From Plasmopara viticola (lineage: Eukaryota > Oomycota > Peronosporomycetes > Peronosporales > Peronosporaceae), in contig MBPM02000098.1 of the NCBI GenBank assembly GCA_001695595.3, forward strand, positions 62,001 through 126,000: a DNA stretch of 64,000 bases, read 5' to 3'. The notes below the pieces were generated by a model, which was not told the DNA's origin, made no database searches, and saw nothing but the letters and a program-made list of their open reading frames with translations. Positions 56,760 to 64,000 of the stretch are shown here, one piece after another; within the stretch, counting starts at the first letter, position 1; the number at the start of each line of letters is the position of its first letter. The position numbers were made by a program, and so were the translations under genes.

Positions 56760-59126
56760 CTACTTTTCGACGTTAAAATCGCGGACTTTCCACGCAACTT
56801 TGACGTATTCTTCCGCAGTAACATCACCATGAACACCCTGCAAACTCTTGGCCAGCGTGTCTTCAGCTCTCATGAGGACGCACGCAAAGCTATAAACACG
56901 GATCTCGGTGATGAGAGGTTTATTGTGTCAGTCAAACACACGTACTACTACAACAACGATCCGACAACAGACGACGTCAAGAACATTGTTCTTGTAAGAC
57001 ATGTCACAAAAATTTTGCCTCCATTGGTGCTGGTAACTCAGAAGCTAGCCGTTAGCGTATCAGGCCAAGTAGAAGCACTGGCTGTTTGTTCCGGCTCAAA
57101 ATCGACAGCAATAAGGAGCGCACTGTCTGGAAAATCGTGGTACAGCATGGAGAGCACAACTATCCATTCTTCGCGCACAAATCGGTACACCCCAAAGGCC
57201 ATCAACTGACAGAAGAGCAGCGCCAAGGTTTACTATCTGACCTCCGCAAGCGCGTCAAACCCGCAAGAATTATTCAGACTTGCGGGACGACAACGTCTCT
57301 ATTACGGCCAGAGATATCTACAACTTGCAGCAGGCCGAACTCCTTAGATTCCTTGCGGGTCGTACGCCAATAAGAGCTTTACTTGACAGCCTTGCGTAGC
57401 TAGATTACCAGCAGCAGCTGTCCCATCTACTGATTGTACCACCTTGCGCCAAAGAAATTTGCGAGAGGTTCTCGGCTTGCCGGGTTTGGTTGATTGACGC
57501 GACGTACAAGACGAACAAATTCGAACTGCCTCTTCCGCATATTGTTGTTGTCACCTCCACAAACCAGACATTTACGTTCGCCTACTGCTTAATGAACGCC
57601 GAGAGGGAGGATGATTATGTCTGGTCGATGAGGCATATCAACAACGTTTTCAAGGAATAAGACATAATCGGCAACAATAACGATGATGTTGTATATGCCA
57701 CCGATCGCGAACTGGCGCTGTCGAACACCCTTGCTGCTGTATTTCCCGACTCCCATCGATTATTATGCAGATGGCACATCAACAAAAACCTCAAGGTTTA
57801 AACTCGCCGGTATTTTGTACACAACGAGGCATACGATGTATTCGCAAGGGACTGAGATTGCCTTGTCAGCAAGTCCAACATTGACAAATACAACGCGCAG
57901 CTTAACACGATGCGAGGGAAGTATCCTGCCGTTGTGTTGCGTTACGTTAAAGATACCTGGCTTATCCACAAGAAGAGATTTGCGTCTTGTTTCTTGCATG
58001 GTGTTAGGCCTTACGGGCATGTCACCACCTCCCGGGTTGAGTCTGCGCATCACTCGTTGAAGACTTGGCTTGGAATCTCTACGGGCGATCTTCTCTCCGT
58101 GGAAGCAGCATTGCGGCTAGCATGCCACGGCCAGCTCAACGCCATCCGCCATCAGAACAACGTTGAAAGATCAGTTGCAAATATGCTTTTTGGACATCGA
58201 TTTGCGCGGGTCATGACAATGATCTCTGTAGCTAGATTGCGACTATGGTACAAACAGTATCGGCGGCGCTGTTTGCCTGACGCTGATGCTGACGCTGCCG
58301 CTGATATTGATTCTGTTGTTGCTGCTGATGGTGACGCGGGCGCCGGCGGCCTCCTCGATATCGATATCAACGTCAACCCAGGGGAAATTGACCATGACTT
58401 TGATGCACCTGCTGATGTTAGTTTGCGAGCGCGCCAAGTCATTTTTTCGGCATCCCTTGGGTATCCTTGCAGGCATGCTCTTCGCTCGTCTCGAGTACAG
58501 TCGACTTTGAACGATTTCCATCAGCATTGGTGGTTGGTACAAACACCAAAAGTGACTGCAATTCAAGCTCCTGTTCTTCCTTTGCATAACCAAGTTGCTG
58601 CTGCGATCAAGCACATGACAGAGCAGTTGGAAGATGCATCGGATCACCGAAAACGCGTGCTTTTGCAACATTTAGCGGCAGTACCAAGCGATGAGATCCA
58701 TGACCCTGCCAGAGTTCGCCGCCGTGGCCGACCTCCTGGCGCTTTGAACCGCAACAACGGCCCCCGCAACAGCAACACACCCGTCGCGATCTCTCTGCAT
58801 TCGAGCACGTCGAGAACGCATTCGGAGAGAGCCCAAAAGGAGGTAACTCGTGCGGGAACTGCCGGCAACAAGGCCACAATTCACGCACGTATCCCAATCC
58901 AGTTGTGGTATCTGCGTCTCAACGTGCGGCATCGCGACGACGACGTGCACTGGCATCGGCATCCTCGGCATCGCAACCATCCTTGCAGCTCGCACCTGCA
59001 CCTGCACCTGCTGTAACTGCACCTGCAACGCAAGAAGAAGCTGTAGAAGCAGATGCAGCGCTGCGAGCATGGACTGATTCGACGGAAGAGGAGGTGCAAA
59101 TGCTGGAATATGAGCAAGGCCGATGA
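56760..59126 (+). mobile_element. Decayed Mutator-like (MULE) transposase
   Basis: A FAR1-like N-terminal region is split over two frames (NFDVFFRSNITMNTLQTLGQ; then RLKIDSNKERTVWKIVVQHG at 57089; HQLTEEQRQGLL; TARDIYNLQQAELL). The MULE DDE core follows: VWLIDATYKTNKFELPLPHI (first Asp), DDVVYATDRELALSNTL (second Asp), LLCRWHINKNL, and TTSRVESAHHSLKTWLG (Glu). The tail has Asp/Ala repeats, an AT-hook-like RRRGRPPG, and a zinc knuckle CGNCRQQGHNSRTYPN in which the last Cys is Tyr. In-frame stops lie at 57397, 57658, 57799 and 57853, and there are frameshifts near 57085, 57285 and 58790. It cannot make a transposase. Confidence 0.88.
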
Positions 59127-59573
59127 TGCCAATGTCAATGCCGATGCTGTTTGGATGTACAAGTAGATGTTCTGTTCCAAGGTAGATCTCCCAAGTTGTA
59201 AGGTCCCCTCGACTATTTAATAAATCATCGCGTGCGCGTGTAATGTATGGCACTCCCTCGTAAACTATGCGCGTTGGATGATGGATTTATTACGGAAGAG
59301 GGGACGCTGACATCGACGTCGATGTCAATGTCCACGTCAAGTTCGGGTGCTTTGAACGATGTTTCCTACGCAAGAAATTATCATCATCACATGTTTGCTA
59401 CGTAGAATGTATGGGTTTCTCTCACAAAATTCATAGCTAGCATGTGGTAATTATTTCTCGCATGGGAATTCATTTCGGGGTTCCATATGAACATCAGTGC
59501 CTGCCCGTTAGCGAAAAGTGCCTGCCCGGTATCATTTCCCTTTTTTAATCCTAAGCATATGCACCAAATCAAA

Positions 59574-62034
59574 CTATGTTATTAACTGTGATTTTTGACT
59601 CAACTGTACCAAAAAATGGCATTGTGGGTACACTGACCGATTGATAACCAGCGTTTGTCCACTTTCGATCCCCGAATACTCGTACACCGTCATCGTGAAA
59701 GGAGGGCACAAAGCGTACCCATCCGTGGCTGAGCCTAACAGCTCGCCATGCAGCAGATCGAACTGAATGTCGTTCGCACTATTCACATATCGCCGCACAG
59801 CCTTCTCGATCACTTCCACTGCTTCTGGAAAGCAACTCGATCATGCGTGACCAACTCAACGACACCGTTGCGTAGCCCACCTCGGCTCGTTAGACCCACG
59901 ACGGCTTGCGCCAGTGGTTTGCAGTCGTTTCCTTCTCGCACCCACGCCAACAACAATTGCAACGCCCGGACAAATTGCGCATCCAAGATGCTTTTGCCGT
60001 CTTGTGTTTCAGTGTGCACGAAGCGAGTCACGTGAATCCCGTGAATTGCCGGCACTAGCGGAAGCAGGAGTAGGATGAACGTGTTTTGGTAAGAAGTAGC
60101 ATTGTCGGACTGAAACACGATCCTCTTGATGTGCGGCAAGTCAACCTTCAGACGCATCACAATAGCTTCGATCACAGACGCCACGGCTTCTTTGTCTTGC
60201 TTTGTGTCAGCCATCGACAAGTGGTCGTAGCACAGCCGTTGGTCGACCGCGGTCTGACTCTTAGGATCCAATACGAAATATTGAACGAGGGCTCCATGCC
60301 AACTCATACCCCACTTGCCATAATGATCCACCGTCTTCTCACGATGATAAAGTGGGTCCAGGTCACAGTGATGAGCGCTTCGTCTGGCAACCCCTGCTGG
60401 GTACACTGCTCCTTCATACCAGCCACGATGTGTGCGATGGCCTGTTGCTGGTTTACAACGATGCCCAAGAAACAACTTGGACTTCTGTTCACAGTCGTCG
60501 ATCACGGTGAACACCGACGGGCGAACGGCAGCAGCCACAAGATGCGACTTCAACCGTGTGTAAAATTGAAGGACAGACGTGCAGTCCGCGCAGATGTCAG
60601 TCGTTCTGTGCTCGGCAGTGGCGGAGCGACCAAATTTGATATCATGAAGCGCACATCGTCGTCCTGCAATCTTGATGCGTGCGTCGAAGCCGTACTTTAA
60701 ATAAAATGCGTTAAACTCCACCTTCACTGAAGGATCAGTGATCGTTTGCTCAGCCATGTTTTTGGAAACGTCGAACTGGTCATTCATCAGAGACCCAGCG
60801 ACATAATCGACGGCTCTTCGCTCTTGAGCGTCACCAGCAGTCACAGCACTGGCGATGCGATAAAAGGTAGATACCGACACAGTTTCATCATTGGGATGGC
60901 TCGTCAACGACTCGTGTTGGTAAGATTCGAACAACGATGCTCAATTGCGTCTGCGCATGATAGCAGGCAGAACCACTTCCACGCCATTCACTCGAACTTT
61001 CTTCACACCCCGCGAAAGAAATGACACTTTGTCCGGGCAGAATATGAAGGCGAGTACTGCATCGACGATGCTTGAGGGTAGGCGCTGGACGGTCCGAGGT
61101 GTGCGGTCAAGACCGAGGCCACTGGTGAGCTTCTTGAGATCTTGTCGAGCTCTTAAAAACGACCCTGCGGCCAACGTCAGTACTGGCACAACCTCGCGAA
61201 GCTGGGGAATCGTATCGCGTGGAGCGCAGGAAAGACGCGCGCGCAGGATTCGCTTCTCTGTGGATCCTTTCTTGGCCAATTGATAGCACCGCGCAATTGT
61301 CTCGTAAAGTGTGACCTAAGCGTCGCCCTCAGGGCCCCGCAAGCCACCACCAGCAGACGTGATCCGCCCCTATAATGCACCTCCTGCTTCCTCCTTGCCC
61401 CCACACAGCGCCACACAGATTTGTTTTGCTGCGCAAGCTGCGGTCTTGGTAAATAAATCGCTTGGTCGTATCAAGCTCACCGATTCAAGACGATAAATCC
61501 TCGTGAGTCTCAGCTGTGGCTGCGTGTCCATACCAGGATTCAATGGCTTCTCACTAAGAAGCCTCAAAACGTCGCCAGGCTTTTTGAGAGACGTGAATAA
61601 GGGTGTGGGCTCAGGAAGCGATACCGGCAAAGATTACTTTCCTTTCTATGCAGAAATTGGCTTGAGCTTGAGTGTTGACCTAAAGAGGTCGCCATCCACG
61701 TAGTCGACACATATGGGCCTCTCTTTCGCGCCAACATGACAGCTACGGGGACGCCGTCGTGGTCGCATCCGCAGCGCTTGCACTCGCTACACACGGGGCA
61801 TCGCCTATTCTTGCGAGTACAGCTGGGCGGCGCCATCGCGCTGAGCGGCTTGTCCGCTGTTGCTGAGTCAGAAAAGGGAGTGCGTCGTGCCGCCCGCCGC
61901 ACGCGATTCGGGTCAATTTGAAAGGCACATTTCCGGCGCGAAGCCACAAATCGAACCGTTTTAATAAATACGCCGGTGTTTTGGGACTTTTCATGTTGAT
62001 GGGGCATGTCATCGAGCACCCAGATGTCGCACAA
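59574..62034 (-). mobile_element. Decayed DDE-type transposon of unrecognised family
   Basis: Minus-strand element. At the N-terminus, about 61836-61700, is a Cys-rich finger (RRCPVCSECKRCGCDHDG). A second block lies at 61630-61370 in another frame. The main body, 61315-59810, is one frame broken by a single TGA at 60941-60943 (MRRRN-stop-ASLFESYQHES). Core motifs are DLDPLYHREKTVDHYGKWGM then SWHGALVQYF, FQSDNATSYQNTF, and FVHTETQDGKSILDAQF, compatible with an RNase-H-fold D-D-D/E site. Around 60420-60480 two compensating frameshifts hide a stretch conserved-looking in the other frame (FLGIVVNQQQAIAHIVAGMK). The C-terminus continues after another frameshift in 59819-59574. I do not recognise the family. 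It lies tail-to-tail with the MULE. Confidence 0.65.
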
Positions 62035-62488
62035 AAATGGAGCGATAGCTTTACGTCACCAATGATTACTCGAGATTGAAAGCAGATTGCGGGGAAGTAA
62101 AACAAGCATTAGACTTATGAAACGCAGCCGCATTTAGTGGTGCATTGATGTGGCGGTGTTAAGCTTCTGCCGATTTCATTAATCGGTGCCTACCCCCTGT
62201 TTTTGGTACGATTGACTCCGAAAATCACTGTTAAATAATGTGATTAAACTATTGCGAGCTTATTGGAGAGATGCCTCAATTGCAGTAACGTATCTAAGAA
62301 CGGGAGTGTAGGTTTGGTCTATAGTTTTGTCCCTGGGAGTTATTTGTCTTCTTTACACGCTTTAAGTTTATTCGCAGCCAATCTCCTCTTGAAACACTGA
62401 ATACATGACCTCTTATTTGCTTAAGCTTCAAAATCGTTGTGTAAAATGCATACATTAGACAGTAAGTAATATCTCTGGCAAACTGCGA
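62035..62488. other. Intergenic, no gene seen
   Basis: 450 bp of AT-rich DNA between the DDE element and the ANKRD13-like stop. Nothing recognised. Confidence 0.5.
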
Positions 62489-64000
62489 TTATGTCGTAGT
62501 CACGCGCTGTAGCATCGCCTGGTGCGTGCGCGGCGAAAACATGTCTTCGACCAGCAATGTGTAATTTTCGGGAACTGCGAAGACGGAACACCCTGGTGTT
62601 TGGAGCTCCATCCGATCGAAGCGAAAAGTTGCCGATACTGAGGGTACAAGAGGAAAACAAAACTGCACCGGAAACCCGTCCATTATCGTCTGTATACAAA
62701 AGCAAGTAATATCGCAGCAATCCCGGAAAAAATAGCTTACAATTATCTTACTGCTGAGAAAAATTTTCGAACGCTTTCGAATGCGCTTGTCGTTTTCGAT
62801 AGTACCTCGATAACGGGAAGAAACTCTGAGACCTGCAGCATCGATGCCAAATTTGATATTGAAAAAGGTTATTAGACGAGACAATGTCGTAGTATGTACA
62901 TACACTGAGGGGGGATTGCTTGCTCATATAAATGGTAGCTGGAAACGACTTCGTAATTGTGCGACATGAAGGCTGAGTGTACACCAGGATGCGAGGACGA
63001 GGACGCAGATCGCGCAAAGATTTAGGCAAGCTTTCAATCGAAATTCCAAACCAGTCCTGGAACGTCATATCTTTTTTTCTAACACTCGTCTGAATGTCTC
63101 CATCGTCGATTCCAGTGGCAACTCTGACCCTTTCACCAACTGAGCTTAGAGCAATTTTTAGCCTCTCCGGCCTTATTCAAATAGCAAAATTAGAGCCTCA
63201 AACTCAGAATTTGACAATGGGAACAACTTACAAAATTTTCGAGTATGAGTTGTCCCATGTTAACTCAAGCGTCCCTGTGCTTGTAGCCTTAAACGATCCG
63301 CTCTGCTCTTTTACATGGGCTTGAGTGCGATGCAAAGGAACAATTTGATTCCATCCTTCTCTACTATTTTTTTCATTAAATCGGGCGCCAAAGTTTATAT
63401 CGTGCTTTTTAGTCGAAAACTTCCATGCTAACTCTCCGCTTTTCGTAAGCTCCACGGATACAATATGATTCGACTTTGGATAGATTACCACCTCAGTATT
63501 GTGATCTGCAACAGCAGTGACTTCGGTGAGCAACGATACTACATCACGCGCAGTCGGCTACAAAGTCACATGACACATATGTTAGACAATGGGGATATTC
63601 GCAATTATGTTACATACGTGCTCGTCAGCTGATTTTGGAGGCGAGTGTTTTGAATTCTGAGGCTTACGATAGCGTAGGGATGCTTCAACACCATTCATGT
63701 TAGCGACACGAGTGTCTTTCCAGCAGCCAATATCTTGTAGCATTGGTGCAGAGGAATACCACGCGCATTTTTTCTTAAAAGTCACTTTCGATGCGTTGAA
63801 ATCGGTCGTAACAATCGACGTGGTCATTAAGAAGTGCACAATATGGTCCAAATCCGACTCCGTTATCTTCGTGTCACCCTTTTGTAGATCAGTGCAGGTT
63901 TTTGCTGTGTTGTCTAAACACAAAAACCTCCTCTCGTGGCCCAAGACAAGAAATGACAAGTCTCCTCGACTCCACTTACCACTGTCGAAGCCTACCAAAG
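62489..64000 (-). CDS. ANKRD13-like protein with inserted GOLD domain, 3' part
   Basis: Minus-strand gene entering from the right edge. Visible exons are 64000-63618, 63557-63232, 63171-62904, 62832-62752 and 62689-62489, all in phase. The first part (LVGFDSGKWSRGDLSFLVLG, then KVTFKKKCAWYSS, GCWKDTRVANMNGVEASLRY) fits the ANKRD13 C-terminal (GPCR-chaperone-type) domain. A GOLD-like beta domain follows (GELAWKFSTKKHDINFGARF, QIVPLHRTQAHVKEQSGSF, TGTLELTWDNSYSKIL). The ANKRD13 domain then resumes (DMTFQDWFGI, SFPATIYMSKQSPLSVSEFL, MDGFPVQFCFPLVPSVSATF). Animal ANKRD13 proteins bind ubiquitinated cargo at membranes; GOLD domains occur in p24 and lipid-transfer proteins. The ankyrin repeats, if present, lie beyond the window. 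Confidence 0.78.

Noticed and set aside
58850..59253. Overlapping ORFs on both strands at the MULE end
   Set aside because: Compositional shadows of Ala/Pro/Glu-rich MULE tail sequence.
1..64000. CRISPR arrays, prophage or operon structure
   Set aside because: No direct-repeat/spacer pattern and clear spliceosomal introns; the DNA is eukaryotic.

Overview
The window looks like oomycete nuclear DNA, probably Peronosporales (Phytophthora or a downy mildew). The evidence is a myosin with SH3-like, IQ, coiled-coil and PX parts, a type recorded from heterokonts; compact genes with introns mostly 45-115 nt and clean GT-AG borders; close gene packing in islands; and relics of Ty3/Gypsy, LINE, Mutator-like and other DDE elements between the islands. 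No bacterial operons, CRISPR array, rRNA or tRNA gene was seen. Gene models were built by hand-splicing. In most of them the exon lengths sum to an exact multiple of three, which is a strong internal check.

Layout. 1-5 kb: the 5' part of a large minus-strand gene, probably ubiquitin-hydrolase-like, then a short LINE copy (1941-3089) with a target-site duplication, then a complete six-exon mitochondrial pyruvate-dehydrogenase-kinase-type gene (minus). 5-14.9 kb: gene-poor, stop-dense DNA with three hairpins and a decayed tandem repeat. 14.9-20.5 kb: GPI ethanolamine-phosphate transferase 3 (PIGO/GPI13, plus) converging on an STK11IP/LIP1-like leucine-rich-repeat gene (minus). 20.9-27.3 kb: a long, broken L1/Tx1-like LINE.

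28-37 kb: a small unknown ORF, TANGO6/RTP1, a syntaxin-16/Tlg2 Qa-SNARE and a secreted beta-mannosidase. The SNARE and mannosidase genes share a 162-bp divergent promoter region. 37-46 kb: two converging Ty3/Gypsy relics in gene-poor DNA. 46-56 kb: a PX protein that is a separate copy of the neighbouring myosin's tail and points at it in inverted orientation, then the myosin, a SARNP/Tho1-like SAP protein and the spliceosomal WD40 protein PRL1/PLRG1 (all minus). 56.7-62 kb: a decayed MULE (plus) beside a decayed DDE element of a type I cannot name (minus). 62.5-64 kb: the 3' part of an ANKRD13-like gene that carries an inserted GOLD domain.

The intact genes are largely housekeeping: GPI anchoring, Golgi/endosome traffic (TANGO6, syntaxin-16, PX proteins, ANKRD13-GOLD), mRNA processing (SARNP next to PRL1) and mitochondrial carbon control. 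They form islands separated by transposon graveyards. The least ordinary features are the inverted myosin-tail paralogue, the ANKRD13-GOLD arrangement, two introns of about 30 nt, and the unnamed DDE element.
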